Below, piece by piece: positions 26,907-36,304 of a DNA stretch of 64,000 nucleotides (the stretch's first letter is position 1; every line of letters begins with the position of its first letter). The notes beneath the pieces are model-generated. The model was not told the origin of the DNA. It made no database searches and worked only from the letters and a program-made list of their open reading frames with translations. Source of the stretch: an uncultured bacterium (GTDB lineage Bacteria > Cyanobacteriota > Vampirovibrionia > Gastranaerophilales > Gastranaerophilaceae); the NCBI GenBank assembly GCA_902760645.1, contig CACWHC010000007.1, positions 26,434 through 90,433 on the forward strand, given 5' to 3'. Position numbers and translations under genes: made by a program.

Positions 26907-28379
26907 TTAAGCTGAGAAGGTCTTGAATGTATCTTGCGTATTCTTTTCAATAACCTTAGATACAGCTTCTTTTTCTGTTTGGATAGCTTTTTGCTCAGTA
27001 TCCAACTGTTTCAATCTTAATTCTAAATTTTTATCTTCAGCCTGAATAATTTCTATCTTAGAATTTATATTTTCTACTGCCTGGTCATATAAATATTTAT
27101 CATACTCATATTGATTCATTGCATCATTATATGCAGCCTGATCGGTTGAAGTTTCAGTAGTAAGAGTATATTCAATGTATGTAACAGTTCCATCATCATT
27201 GTATTTAGGTATTGCAAGAGAAATTAGTCTTCCTGAAGAGTCTTTTTCAACCTTACAATTTTCAACACCTTTAAATTCAGAAATTTTCTGTTCACTGCCT
27301 ATTGTGTAGCAATTTATAGCTGATAAAGAAGCTTTTGTCTTATCATCATATATTGCAGCACCCAAATTACTCTTTGAATAGAAATAAGGTTTCTTAGTAC
27401 CTGTAGTTGTATCGGTAACATATCTGACTAACCAGTCAGTATCACCATATTTTTGTTTCAATAATTCAGCCCAAGCACGTTCTTCCTTTAACATATTGTT
27501 AATCTGTGACTGCGAAAGTCCTTCAAATTCCGAGCCTGCAAGAGCAGTTGTCGTAGTAATACTTGCTATTTCATCATCGGATAAATACTGTTTTTCGGTT
27601 ATATCCTTATATACCTGTTTTTCATAACCGTTACCCGCATCATTTTTCTGAACCAAAGATATAGCATACGTTGGATCTGTCTGACTTCCATCATATAAAC
27701 ATATAATTAAGTCATCCTCAGTAAAACTTGTAGCATTACCGTCTGCATCACTAAATGTACCGTCTGCATTTTTAAATACCTGCTGCATGTTGGTAAAGTT
27801 ATTCATGTCCGGTGTATAGTAATATTCAAAATTAGCTATATCAGCTGCCGTACAAGCTTCCATAGTTGGGGTATCTGACTTCTTCGTTTTTTCAACATAG
27901 TAACCCTGGTCATCTTGTTTTACGGAATAAGTACCATCTACAAGAGTAATAGTGTTTCCAACCTGTGTAGTTGAACCCATTGGCAATTGTCCCAACGCTC
28001 TTAAAGCTGCTGCACCTATTGCATAAGTATCATCGGGTTTAGGAGTTAACTGAGTAGCAACACTTGATGCTGCTGATACTACAGAATAATCGTCCTGCCA
28101 TTTAGATAAATAACTTACTGTATACATACCATTTGACTGGGCAATCATTGATGTTACAGTATTAGTTAACGCGCCGTCATTAAAGGTGTACATCGTCTTT
28201 GTATATGCATCTACTGATGGCGGTGTCGGAACGGTCATTCCAAGCAAATCATTATAGTAATTTGCTGATTCGTTCGACAACAAAGTACGCTGTTGGTTGA
28301 CTTGCTGACCTTCAAACTCAACATTGTTCTGTCTGGCCGTTAGTCCTAAAAATCTTGCTTGTGATGCTGCCATTCCCAT
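26907..28379 (-). CDS. Lineage-type protein of unknown function, 490 aa
   Basis: The N-terminus MGMAASQARFLGLTARQNNV followed by a Gln/Asn-rich helix is a pattern I associate with abundant Gastranaerophilales proteins of unknown role; it slightly recalls flagellar hook-associated N-termini but no such call is made. The middle (about 60-420) is Thr/Ser/Asp-rich and probably beta. The C-terminus (about 420-490) is a coiled coil with KIEIIQAEDKNLELRLKQLD. There is no signal peptide. AAAGGAAAC precedes the ATG. It is transcribed as a single gene with its own terminator. Confidence 0.75.
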   Translation of the reverse strand: MGMAASQARFLGLTARQNNVEFEGQQVNQQRTLLSNESANYYNDLLGMTVPTPPSVDAYTKTMYTFNDGALTNTVTSMIAQSNGMYTVSYLSKWQDDYSVVSAASSVATQLTPKPDDTYAIGAAALRALGQLPMGSTTQVGNTITLVDGTYSVKQDDQGYYVEKTKKSDTPTMEACTAADIANFEYYYTPDMNNFTNMQQVFKNADGTFSDADGNATSFTEDDLIICLYDGSQTDPTYAISLVQKNDAGNGYEKQVYKDITEKQYLSDDEIASITTTTALAGSEFEGLSQSQINNMLKEERAWAELLKQKYGDTDWLVRYVTDTTTGTKKPYFYSKSNLGAAIYDDKTKASLSAINCYTIGSEQKISEFKGVENCKVEKDSSGRLISLAIPKYNDDGTVTYIEYTLTTETSTDQAAYNDAMNQYEYDKYLYDQAVENINSKIEIIQAEDKNLELRLKQLDTEQKAIQTEKEAVSKVIEKNTQDTFKTFSA

Positions 28380-28474
28380 AATTTAGTTTCCTTTCAATTG
28401 TTCCTTGTCATGCATGACGGCAAGTATATTGGAAACTTTAATTTTTTACCGGCTTTTGTAAAGATATATTAAGA

Positions 28475-29950
28475 TTAAGCGTAACTCCACCATTTCCAGC
28501 TTGGTTCAAGATTTACTTCATCTTGGGAATAATATGTAGCTATATGGTTTTTTATAGAATTTTTTTCGTCAGCACCGTCATAATAACCTTCACTGACACT
28601 ATCTAAATAATCTTCACCTGTCTGATAAGCAACATGTTCACCCCATCGAGGCAAATCACTCGGATTTTGATATGCAGTTGCATGAGTAATTTCATGAACC
28701 ATAACCTGAACCATTAAATACCAAGTTGTATTTGGATTTTTTGCAAGATTTTCATCCAGAAACATACCGGCATCACTTGGATCATCTTTCACCCAAGCCC
28801 CCGTGCTTGGATTATGATAGTAAACATATTGTCCTAACGTTGTACCTGCACCGGTACTCCCTGCATTTAAATCAGCATAATTAATTTTATTTGCATTTAC
28901 CAATCTCTCTAATGCCTGACTTTGGTTTGTTAACCCTGCAGCATTAAAGTAATCCCGAGTCATTTCAATTAAAAACTGTTTCTTTTGATCAAGAGTCATT
29001 GAACTGAACTGTGACTGTATTTGTGCAGCCCAGGTTTCAACTTTATTGTCATAAGCTATGTAAGTTCCAATTTCATTACCTATTAAATCTTTTATTTCCT
29101 GATAAGATAAAACGTAATCATCATTTTTATCTACAACAGTAAATGCTTTATTCAACAGACCAAAGAAGTACCCATGAGAAGCTTCCCAATCATCTTTTTG
29201 AGTAAGCACCCAAAGCTGTCTTGCGGTAATACCTGTTTCTTTCGTAATACTGCTATCCTGAGTATTTAACCACCTGAACAATCCATCTGTATCTCTAAAT
29301 TCGTCTAAGAATGAAGTTTTGTTTGAATCATCTTCATCCTCATCAGTACGAGTACCTGAACCATCATCGGGGTCTTCTGTACCGCCTGTGCCTGTACCTT
29401 CGCCTGTACCTTCAGTACCACCGGTTCCCGTGCCTTCGCCTGTACCTTCAGTACCGCCGGTTCCCGTGCCTTCGCCTGCACCTTCAGTACCGCCGGTTCC
29501 CGTGCCTCCGCCTGCACCTTCAGTACCGCCGGTTCCCGTGCCTCCGCCTGCACCTTCAGTACCGCCGGTTCCCGTGCCTCCGCCTGCACCACCAGTACCT
29601 GAACCTGAGCTGCTATGGTGAAGATTATATATCATTTGTTTAATTTTATTTTGCTGGGCTTGTGATAGATTACTTACCGTAATAGAAAGTCCTGTCCGAA
29701 TAAGATTATCGATACCCGAATTTTTTATATTAGTCTGTTTTGCAGAAACCCCGTCAATTGCAATCTGATTTGCAATTTCATAAACAGATTTATTACCATT
29801 TTCAGCAATAATTTTATCTATAAAGCTTTCACTTGCACCATCAGACTGAAATTCAGTTATTTCATCAATTAATTTTTGCTTTGATGAAACACCGTCAATT
29901 TGTTTCTGTTGTGCAACTATTCTCAATAGGGGGGTATTGCTGATATCCAT
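28475..29950 (-). CDS. Putative HExxH metalloprotease with Gly-Thr repeat linker and EF-hand
   Basis: Residues 1-110 are soluble and contain a duplicated (D)GVS(A/S)KQ segment. About 115-200 is a Gly/Thr/Glu tandem repeat of 12 residues. Near 270 the loop DKNDDYVLSYQE matches a calcium-binding EF-hand. At about 425 VHEITHATAYQ gives a zincin HExxH motif, with Glu residues in SEGYYD further on as possible third ligands. No signal peptide is present, so any export would be by another route. AAGGAG precedes the ATG but lies inside a small hairpin. The protease call rests on HExxH plus context; the family is unassigned. Confidence 0.65.
   Translation of the reverse strand: MDISNTPLLRIVAQQKQIDGVSSKQKLIDEITEFQSDGASESFIDKIIAENGNKSVYEIANQIAIDGVSAKQTNIKNSGIDNLIRTGLSITVSNLSQAQQNKIKQMIYNLHHSSSGSGTGGAGGGTGTGGTEGAGGGTGTGGTEGAGGGTGTGGTEGAGEGTGTGGTEGTGEGTGTGGTEGTGEGTGTGGTEDPDDGSGTRTDEDEDDSNKTSFLDEFRDTDGLFRWLNTQDSSITKETGITARQLWVLTQKDDWEASHGYFFGLLNKAFTVVDKNDDYVLSYQEIKDLIGNEIGTYIAYDNKVETWAAQIQSQFSSMTLDQKKQFLIEMTRDYFNAAGLTNQSQALERLVNANKINYADLNAGSTGAGTTLGQYVYYHNPSTGAWVKDDPSDAGMFLDENLAKNPNTTWYLMVQVMVHEITHATAYQNPSDLPRWGEHVAYQTGEDYLDSVSEGYYDGADEKNSIKNHIATYYSQDEVNLEPSWKWWSYA
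29375..29590. repeat. 36-bp minisatellite, six units, in frame
   Basis: TTCAGTACC-type units start at 29375, 29411, 29447, 29483, 29519 and 29555 with an exact 36-bp period. They encode EGAGGGTGTGGT-like 12-mers on the minus strand. Units are near identical; the outer left one is most diverged. Gain or loss of units would keep the frame. Confidence 0.95.
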
Positions 29951-29955
29951 AATTA

Positions 29956-29968
29956 CTCCTTATAGGAG
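29956..29968 (-). promoter_or_regulatory. Hairpin covering a ribosome-binding site
   Basis: CTCCT and AGGAG flank a 3-nt loop, so the AAGGAG site of the metalloprotease gene can pair with bases just upstream. Confidence 0.35.
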
Positions 29969-30032
29969 ATAATTACGGAAACTTAATTCAAATACTTTAT
30001 ATTTAAAATTAAAAAATTAACAAAATTTAATA

Positions 30033-30067
30033 AAAACTAAAAAGCCCTTTTTCATCAGAAAAGGGCT
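30033..30067 (-). terminator. Rho-independent terminator
   Basis: On the minus strand AGCCCTTTT pairs with AAAAGGGCT (30043-30051 with 30059-30067), then TTTTTAGTTTTT. It lies 120 bp after the stop of the 92-aa tagged gene. Confidence 0.85.
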
Positions 30068-30186
30068 ATGGTGTTTAATTAAGTATACTTGGTAATGTAT
30101 TTTACTAAAGTAACTAACTATGATTTGGGGTAAAAATTTGGGGTAAATACAAATAATTAACGTTTATCTGAACAAATAAAAACAAA

Positions 30187-30465
30187 TTATCCGAGAAAAG
30201 TAATATGCTGATCCGGAGTATTGCCTTTACCTTGAGCCTGCTCAGATGAGGAAACTACATATTTATAAGTTCTTGCAATTTTTTTAATTACTGTAGAAAT
30301 AGGGTTGTTAGACGGCATTGAATCATTTAAATTACCCTCAAATTCTCTACGAGCATTTGGCTTTTGCAAAGCAAGAATAGCCATATTCGGAGTAACATTA
30401 TTACCGTTACCGAATGAAATATACTGTTTAGATGTATTAAATTTTACAGGATTAATTGTTATCAT
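30187..30465 (-). CDS. Small tagged protein of unknown function, 92 aa
   Basis: Contains YISFGNG near residue 17, the FxG tag of this window, and ends with ITFLG. It is polar, Asn/Ser-rich, with a short amphipathic helix (VIKKIARTYKYVV). There is no signal peptide or TM. GGAGG precedes the ATG. Function unknown. Confidence 0.75.
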   Translation of the reverse strand: MITINPVKFNTSKQYISFGNGNNVTPNMAILALQKPNARREFEGNLNDSMPSNNPISTVIKKIARTYKYVVSSSEQAQGKGNTPDQHITFLG

Positions 30466-30978
30466 TTTCTGCCTCCTCTCTTGAGGTTTTATTAAGTGTT
30501 ATTTAAACACTTCATCTAACACTTTTAATATACATTATAAAAATTATTTTGTCAACCCCTATCATAAAGTTTTGTTAAGTAGCTCAAAGTCCATTTATAT
30601 AAGGGGTTTTACATAAAGTGGTAAAAATACACTTATTCAATCGATTCTGAATATATCAGACTAAAAATTTTTAATAGAAAACAAAATTTCCATAAAATAA
30701 TATATTACCCTACCGGGTAATTGTAAAAATAACACTTATTCGGTTTAATATAATTAATCTTTTTCATACTTCCAGCTATTCTTAATTCCAACGAGCCTCA
30801 TTTGAGGCTCTTTTCTTATACTAGCAAGCAATACATTATTGCAGAAAAGCATACACCCTAATTAACCCAGGAACGCTGACAATAAGCATGTAAATATTTC
30901 TTCATATACTGACAAAAAAAATATTGCTGTTTTTTTATAAATAGTATATTATTAAAAGAGTGTTTGAAAGGGAAGTGT
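30466..30978. other. 513-bp intergenic region with repeats
   Basis: No credible gene. It holds two near-identical boxes, GTAAAAATA-CACTTATTC (30621-30638) and GTAAAAATA-A-CACTTATTC (30723-30741), a TTACCC/GGGTAA hairpin near 30706-30721, a TATAAT at 30749 and a plus-strand terminator at 30793-30817. The boxes may be operators of the neighbouring regulator gene; a short RNA ending at the terminator is also possible. Confidence 0.5.
30793..30817 (+). terminator. Terminator-like hairpin in the intergenic region
   Basis: GAGCCTCA (30793-30800) pairs with TGAGGCTC (30803-30810), followed by TTTTCTT. No gene ends just before it, so it may close a small RNA or act as an attenuator for the gene at 30979. 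Confidence 0.6.
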
Positions 30979-32139
30979 ATGACTGATTATATTATGCCTC
31001 ACAAAGCAAATTTGGTTAGAATTGATCTTGGAAAATTGGGATTAAAAAATCCTGATTTAAAGAATACAAAAGAAGCAAAAGCCTTTATTATAGCAAAATG
31101 GATGATGAATTGGATTGATTCATTACTAAAAGCTAAAAATATCAAATACGGGAATTTATTGCCATCAAAAAGTGATTTAGCTTACCATTTGGGAGTAAGT
31201 GTCGGCACAATACAAAATGCACTGAGATATTTAGAAGATATGAATTATGTCGAATCAAAACAACGCATCGGAACTATGATAAAAGACCGAAATAGCTCCG
31301 GTACAGCACAATTCAGAAAACTTACTTCTAAAAGAGAAATTGCTATCATAGAAATAAAAAAATTTATAATTACCAATAAAATCAAAATCGGCAGCAAACT
31401 GCCGTCTTCCCGAGCACTGGCTGCACTAATCGGATGTTCTTCAAATACAACAAGACTTGCACTTGAAAATTTAGGTATGAACGGTATTTTAAAGAAAACA
31501 GGGAAACATCTTGGTGAGAACGGATGGGAAGTAGCAACCAATAAATTTGATTACAAAACCTCTGCGGCAATAGAACAAAAAACCCTTGTAAGTAAAATAG
31601 AAAAAGATTTAAAAGACTATATTGATAATAATTTACAAATCGGGGACAAGTTACCTTCGCATAATGAATTATCCGATATGTTCAAGGTTAGTATAAAAAC
31701 TATACATGACGGACTAAAATCACTTATTAACGAAGAAATATTACTTGCAAGACGAGGCAGGTACGGTACAACCGTAATACGTCTGCCAAAAGATTCCACA
31801 AATTACAAAAAACTTGAAAAATCTATTTTTGCACCGGCGAAAGATACCGCATTTTATTATTATGAAAAAACTCAAAATGCAATAAAGGCCATGATTGCCC
31901 AAAACTATGAAATTGGCTCCAAACTTCCGTCCATAATGCAGTTATCCAAAGAAATGGATTTAAGTCCCAATACAATCAGAAAAGCATTTCAAAACCTTGC
32001 AAAAGAAGGCTATTTGGAATTCTCAAGAGGCAGATATGGCGGAACTTTTGTGACAGATATTCCTGAAACAGCGAATGAAACATTCAAGTGGCTTGCCGTA
32101 AATCCACAGTATGCCGAAATTTATTCTGCATCAAACTAA
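30979..32139 (+). CDS. Regulator with four tandem GntR-type winged helices
   Basis: Four copies of the GntR N-terminal DNA-binding unit follow each other, each with G-x-x-L-P-S and a recognition helix: LLPSKSDLAYHLGVS, LPSSRALAALIGCSSNT, LPSHNELSDMFKVSIKT and LPSIMQLSKEMDLSPNTIRK (about residues 50-105, 125-180, 215-265 and 310-360). Copies 3 and 4 end in RRGRYGTT/SRGRYGGT wings. No effector or aminotransferase domain is present. ATG 30979 follows AAAGGG and was preferred to TTG 30964. GntR proteins normally have one such unit and dimerise; four in one chain would bind a long or repeated operator. Confidence 0.85.
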   Translation: MTDYIMPHKANLVRIDLGKLGLKNPDLKNTKEAKAFIIAKWMMNWIDSLLKAKNIKYGNLLPSKSDLAYHLGVSVGTIQNALRYLEDMNYVESKQRIGTMIKDRNSSGTAQFRKLTSKREIAIIEIKKFIITNKIKIGSKLPSSRALAALIGCSSNTTRLALENLGMNGILKKTGKHLGENGWEVATNKFDYKTSAAIEQKTLVSKIEKDLKDYIDNNLQIGDKLPSHNELSDMFKVSIKTIHDGLKSLINEEILLARRGRYGTTVIRLPKDSTNYKKLEKSIFAPAKDTAFYYYEKTQNAIKAMIAQNYEIGSKLPSIMQLSKEMDLSPNTIRKAFQNLAKEGYLEFSRGRYGGTFVTDIPETANETFKWLAVNPQYAEIYSASN

Positions 32140-32144
32140 ATTTC

Positions 32145-33911
32145 CTAGGCAAGTTCTCTAATCATTTCCTGAGCTTCTTCAAACTCAGGTGAAATCTCAA
32201 CGGTTTTTTCAAGGTATTCCAAAGCTTTATCAGTATTTCCAAGTGCTTTTTCGCATTTGGCAAGCCAAAAGATAATATTTACATTATACTCATTTTCCTG
32301 AAGCAAACTGTTAAATATATTTTTTGCCTGCTCAAAATCACCCAGCTCAAAATAGCATATTGCAAGCAAATTCTTAGTTTCGGAACTTTCATCCATTTCG
32401 TATGATTTTACAAGATACATTTTTGCATCTTCGTAATTTTTCAACATGAATCTTACTTTACCTGCAATATAGAGGAAAAAGCCGTTTTGAACCGTATTGC
32501 CAACTGCAATATCTATCTGCTTTAAAGCTTCTTCGTAGTCGTTTATAAATAATTTATTTAAAGCCGAAAAAGCGTATGTTGTATACAACTTAGGTTCAAT
32601 AGCGAGAGCTTTTGCATAATACTCATCAGCTTCTTTAAAAGATGACGTTGCGTGCAAAAAATTAGCATACTCACTTAATATTGAAGCATCTTCCGGTGCA
32701 TACTGCATAGCAAGTTTAAATTCATCTTCGGCATAATCCAAAAGCCGTTTACTCAAATATATTACGCCCAAATCCTTGTGAGCATCAGCATACTCAGGTT
32801 TCAATTGAATTACTTTTTTCAAAATCTTTTCAGCTTTATCGGTATCCTTGACGAGGAGACACACATGAGCAAACTCATAATATACATCAAAACTGACATT
32901 ACCGAGCATAATAATCTTTTCATAAATTTCTTTTGCCAAAAGAGGTTGTCGTGTTTTCAAAAATATATTTGCCAATTTTCTCGACATTGAAACCGATTTC
33001 GGATTCATTGCGACAAGACGTGCCAAAATACTTATCGCATATTTATATTCACCCGTCTGCTCGTAACAGCATGCCAAATTATACTGATATGTCTGTTTTT
33101 CAGGAAAATGAGTGGCCAGCATCTTATAATGAACAATCGCTTTATCCCAAGCCTGAATTTTAACCTCTGACAGTGCCATTGCTGCAAGATAGGTGTCACT
33201 TGGCTCAATAAAATACGCTTTTTCAAAGTATTCACATGCTTCTTTATGTTTATTTTGAATTTGTAAAATTGATGCAATATTAAAGTAAGTCAAAGGATTT
33301 TTATCATCAATTTGACTTGCCTTTTCAAAGTTTTCGTAGGCTTTTTCCATATCTCCGACTGTGAGATAAGCTGTTCCGAGATTATTATATATTTGTGAAT
33401 GATTTGGATTCAATTCCAAAGCTTTTTCAAGATAATAAAGACTTTTTTCAAAGTTTTTTGATGACATATATGCTGTACCTATAATGTAATATATTGCATA
33501 ATCATTTTTGTCATATTCTAAAGCTTTTTCGCCATATTCTACAGCCAGATTTTCTTCTTTATTCTTTATGTACAAAATAGCCAAACACTTGTAAGCTTCT
33601 GTTTCTTTTTCTCTTAACTTAATTACTTCTTTGTACGCAGAAATAGCATGAATATTATCTTCCAAGTTATCGTAAGCCATAGCAAGATACATCCAGCTTG
33701 TTGCATCATCAGGATTATATTTTACAACCGTCTCAAAGTTGTTCTTTGCGTCTTCATATTTTTCAAGATTAATATTACATAACCCTAACAGCTTAATAGC
33801 TTCAATGTTTTTTTCATCATCAGCATCAAAGTCAGCCAAAACCTGCACAGCTTCTTCAAATTTATTTTCTGCGACCAAATCGGTTGCCATATTCAAACTT
33901 TTATCATCCAT
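32145..33911 (-). CDS. TPR-repeat protein, 588 aa
   Basis: About sixteen tetratricopeptide repeats, for example AIYYIIGTAYMSSKNFEKSL and IYNNLGTAYLTVGDMEKAY, run from end to end. No TM or signal. ATG 33911 (MDDKSLNMATDL) lies one base after the stop TAG of the previous gene; a longer frame from 33974 overlaps that gene and is not favoured. It is the last gene of the radical SAM-rng operon and converges with the GntR-like gene. Probably a cytosolic scaffold. Confidence 0.88.
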   Translation of the reverse strand: MDDKSLNMATDLVAENKFEEAVQVLADFDADDEKNIEAIKLLGLCNINLEKYEDAKNNFETVVKYNPDDATSWMYLAMAYDNLEDNIHAISAYKEVIKLREKETEAYKCLAILYIKNKEENLAVEYGEKALEYDKNDYAIYYIIGTAYMSSKNFEKSLYYLEKALELNPNHSQIYNNLGTAYLTVGDMEKAYENFEKASQIDDKNPLTYFNIASILQIQNKHKEACEYFEKAYFIEPSDTYLAAMALSEVKIQAWDKAIVHYKMLATHFPEKQTYQYNLACCYEQTGEYKYAISILARLVAMNPKSVSMSRKLANIFLKTRQPLLAKEIYEKIIMLGNVSFDVYYEFAHVCLLVKDTDKAEKILKKVIQLKPEYADAHKDLGVIYLSKRLLDYAEDEFKLAMQYAPEDASILSEYANFLHATSSFKEADEYYAKALAIEPKLYTTYAFSALNKLFINDYEEALKQIDIAVGNTVQNGFFLYIAGKVRFMLKNYEDAKMYLVKSYEMDESSETKNLLAICYFELGDFEQAKNIFNSLLQENEYNVNIIFWLAKCEKALGNTDKALEYLEKTVEISPEFEEAQEMIRELA

Positions 33912-33912
33912 C

Positions 33913-34149
33913 CTAATAATCTTCCTGATTAACTCTGTTTGTATAATCTTGCGACATCTTGCGGGCAGCCTCAATATCGGATACTTGCTGCTGAACTCTG
34001 GATTCTACACTTTTTTTATCCAAGGATGTACCATGAATTGAAGCACCGCCTGCATCTTTTAATGCCGGCATTAACGTTATAAACAACAACGCAATAATAA
34101 ATAACGTTATCAACATTCCTATAGCACCCATAGCAGATTTTTTAACCAT
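33913..34149 (-). CDS. Small membrane-anchored protein, 78 aa
   Basis: One TM helix (about 8-30, AIGMLITLFIIALLFITLMP) follows a short Lys start. The rest (about 45-78) is a charged helix with VESRVQQQVSDIEAARKM. TAGGAG precedes ATG 34149. It sits between another small membrane gene and the TPR gene. Function unknown. Confidence 0.75.
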   Translation of the reverse strand: MVKKSAMGAIGMLITLFIIALLFITLMPALKDAGGASIHGTSLDKKSVESRVQQQVSDIEAARKMSQDYTNRVNQEDY

Positions 34150-34166
34150 TACAACTACTCCTATAT

Positions 34167-34496
34167 TTACAACCTGTTCTTATCAATAAAAGATATTACC
34201 GCATCATTAATATTTTTTGGGGTTTCTAAAGTATCACCGTATAAATCTGCAGTATTAGCTCTGTTATTTAATTTATCACCATATTGTTTTTTCAAAATTG
34301 CAAGAACGACAAAAATAACTATAAGCGATACCAATACAGAACCCATAGAAACAGCAAACTTTAATAGTACCGTCTTTATCGGAACAACACCGCTTCCTGC
34401 AACCGGCTCCGCATAACAAACCCCAGAGCATGCCGCAAATAACGACAAGCTTAGAGTTAAATTATTAAGATATTTATTAAAAAATTTATTCTTCAT
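34167..34496 (-). CDS. Small membrane protein with signal-like N-terminus, 109 aa
   Basis: A signal-like segment (LTLSLSLFAACSGVCYA) is followed by one TM helix (about 45-70, VSMGSVLVSLIVIFVVLAIL) and a short cytosolic tail. The plan recalls FliO-type proteins but no motif supports this. The start overlaps the end of the RNase G gene by 11 bp. Confidence 0.7.
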   Translation of the reverse strand: MKNKFFNKYLNNLTLSLSLFAACSGVCYAEPVAGSGVVPIKTVLLKFAVSMGSVLVSLIVIFVVLAILKKQYGDKLNNRANTADLYGDTLETPKNINDAVISFIDKNRL

Positions 34497-36285
34497 CGGT
34501 TTTCTTAGTTATCTTTCTTGTTCTCTTTGAAGCACCCCTGTTAGGCCTTCTCGTCTTTTTAGGTGCTGCTTCCTGTTCAGTTTCGGCTTTTTCAGCTTCT
34601 ACTGCAACAGTTTCTGCCTTTTTAGCTGAACGACCTCTGCCGCGTTTCGGTTTTGGTGAATCTTCAGATTTAACTTCGGATTGTTCTTCAACCGAAATTT
34701 CAGGTTTTATTTCTTCATTAGGTTTTAAAACAGTCTGGGCAGTCTGGATATCTTCCGTAACTACTAACGGAGTTTCAACTTTGTCACCCTGCGGCTTTTC
34801 AAACTTATTTCTTCTGCCTTTTTGTTTTCCTTTTGTACGTTTTTCAGTTTCGTTAACCGCAACGTTAGACGGATTTTCTATCTCAACTGATGTTACAGGC
34901 AAATTCTGCTGCTCTTGAATTTGAGTATTTTCATCTTGTACTTTTGGCTGATTATTTTTGTTATTGCTGCCTTTTTTGAAATTATTCATAGGCAGCTTCA
35001 ATTTTGCAGCCTTTGCTCTGTATTCACCTTCCGCAGTAGGAGTAGCAAAATTGAAGTCATTCATAAAGTAACCGCTGCCCTGACAATGAGGACATTTTTT
35101 AGTAAATATTTCGGACAAACTTTGTCCCTGCCTGTGACGTGTTAATTCAACAAGTCCTAAATCAGAAAGCTGTCCTACCTGAGGTTTTGCCTTATCAGGT
35201 TCAAGAGCTATTTCAAGCTCTTCCATCATAGCCAATTTATCTGCTCTGGACATCATATCAATAAAGTCTACGATAACCATACCGCCGATATTTCTTAGAC
35301 GAAGTTGTCTTGCAATTTCATGGACAGCCTCAATATTTGTTTTCAAAATTGTTTCATCTTGAGTTGCAGAGCTTACAAATTTGCCGCTGTTAACATCTAT
35401 AACGGTTAAAGCCTCAGTTTGCTGAATAAACAAATATCCGCCTGATGGCATATTAACCTTTATATTAAGAGCAGCCTTTATTTCTTTGTGAATATCCATT
35501 GCCACAAGCAACGGTTCGGTACCCTTGTACAAATTCACATTAACATTTTTATTTATATGCCAGTTTTGAAGAATATTTTGCACTCTGTTCATTGCAAACG
35601 GAGTATCTACGATAATTTCTTTGGTATCCTCAGTACAAGCTTCACGAATAACTCTGTACAACAAATCCTGATCACGATAAATCAAATTCGGAGGAGTCAT
35701 AGTTTCTGCAGAAGTTATAATATTATTCCATTTTTCCAAAAGAATTTCCAAATCCTCCTGAATATCGGCTTCAGATTGACCTTCTGCTTCAGTTCTTATA
35801 ATAACCCCAACCCCTACAGGTTTTATTAAATTCAAAATTGATTTTAATCTTGCTCGTTCTTTTGAGCTTTCAATTTTTTTACTTACACTTACTCCGGGTT
35901 CATTTGGCATCAAAACCAAAAAACGTCCCGGTAAACTTATCTGAGTAGTAACCCTTGGTCCTTTATGTCCCGTAGGTTCTTTTACAACCTGAACAATAAG
36001 TTTTTGTTTTGGTGAAAGTTTATCTTTTAAAGTACCTTTACCCATAACATCCTGAGCATGCAAGAAACCCATTTTATCGGTTCCGACATTTACGAATGCA
36101 GCATCAATACTGGGCAGAATATTATCAACAGTAGCAAGATAAACATCACCTAAAATAACATCGCCCCTGTGAATAAAAAAGTCAGTAACTTTTCCGTTTT
36201 CAAGAACAGCAGCAATATTATCTCTTTCAGCAATTACAATTTTCTGTCCCTGATCTTTAAAATTTTTGTTTCTGTCGTTTGCCAT
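34486..36285 (-). CDS. rng: Ribonuclease E/G family endoribonuclease
   Basis: Single-strand RNA endonuclease for rRNA and mRNA processing. An S1 domain (about 35-125) is followed by the catalytic DNase I-like domain with LTVIDVNSGKFV and IVDFIDM, which hold the two metal-binding Asp, and the zinc link CPHCQGSG. The tail from about 430 to 599 is low-complexity and charged (KRGRGRSAKK, KKTRRPNRGA), as in RNase E-type proteins that bind partners or RNA. It lies 19 bp after the radical SAM gene, a common pairing. Confidence 0.94.
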   Translation of the reverse strand: MANDRNKNFKDQGQKIVIAERDNIAAVLENGKVTDFFIHRGDVILGDVYLATVDNILPSIDAAFVNVGTDKMGFLHAQDVMGKGTLKDKLSPKQKLIVQVVKEPTGHKGPRVTTQISLPGRFLVLMPNEPGVSVSKKIESSKERARLKSILNLIKPVGVGVIIRTEAEGQSEADIQEDLEILLEKWNNIITSAETMTPPNLIYRDQDLLYRVIREACTEDTKEIIVDTPFAMNRVQNILQNWHINKNVNVNLYKGTEPLLVAMDIHKEIKAALNIKVNMPSGGYLFIQQTEALTVIDVNSGKFVSSATQDETILKTNIEAVHEIARQLRLRNIGGMVIVDFIDMMSRADKLAMMEELEIALEPDKAKPQVGQLSDLGLVELTRHRQGQSLSEIFTKKCPHCQGSGYFMNDFNFATPTAEGEYRAKAAKLKLPMNNFKKGSNNKNNQPKVQDENTQIQEQQNLPVTSVEIENPSNVAVNETEKRTKGKQKGRRNKFEKPQGDKVETPLVVTEDIQTAQTVLKPNEEIKPEISVEEQSEVKSEDSPKPKRGRGRSAKKAETVAVEAEKAETEQEAAPKKTRRPNRGASKRTRKITKKTDEE

Positions 36286-36304
36286 TTCTAATCCTTTTTA
36301 AACT

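Noticed and set aside
29375..29590. CRISPR-like array
   Set aside because: The units are directly tandem with no unique spacers and are coding.
29311..29643. Two plus-strand frames of 100-110 codons across the 36-bp repeat
   Set aside because: They are antisense shadows of the minisatellite: the period keeps all frames open. No ribosome site.
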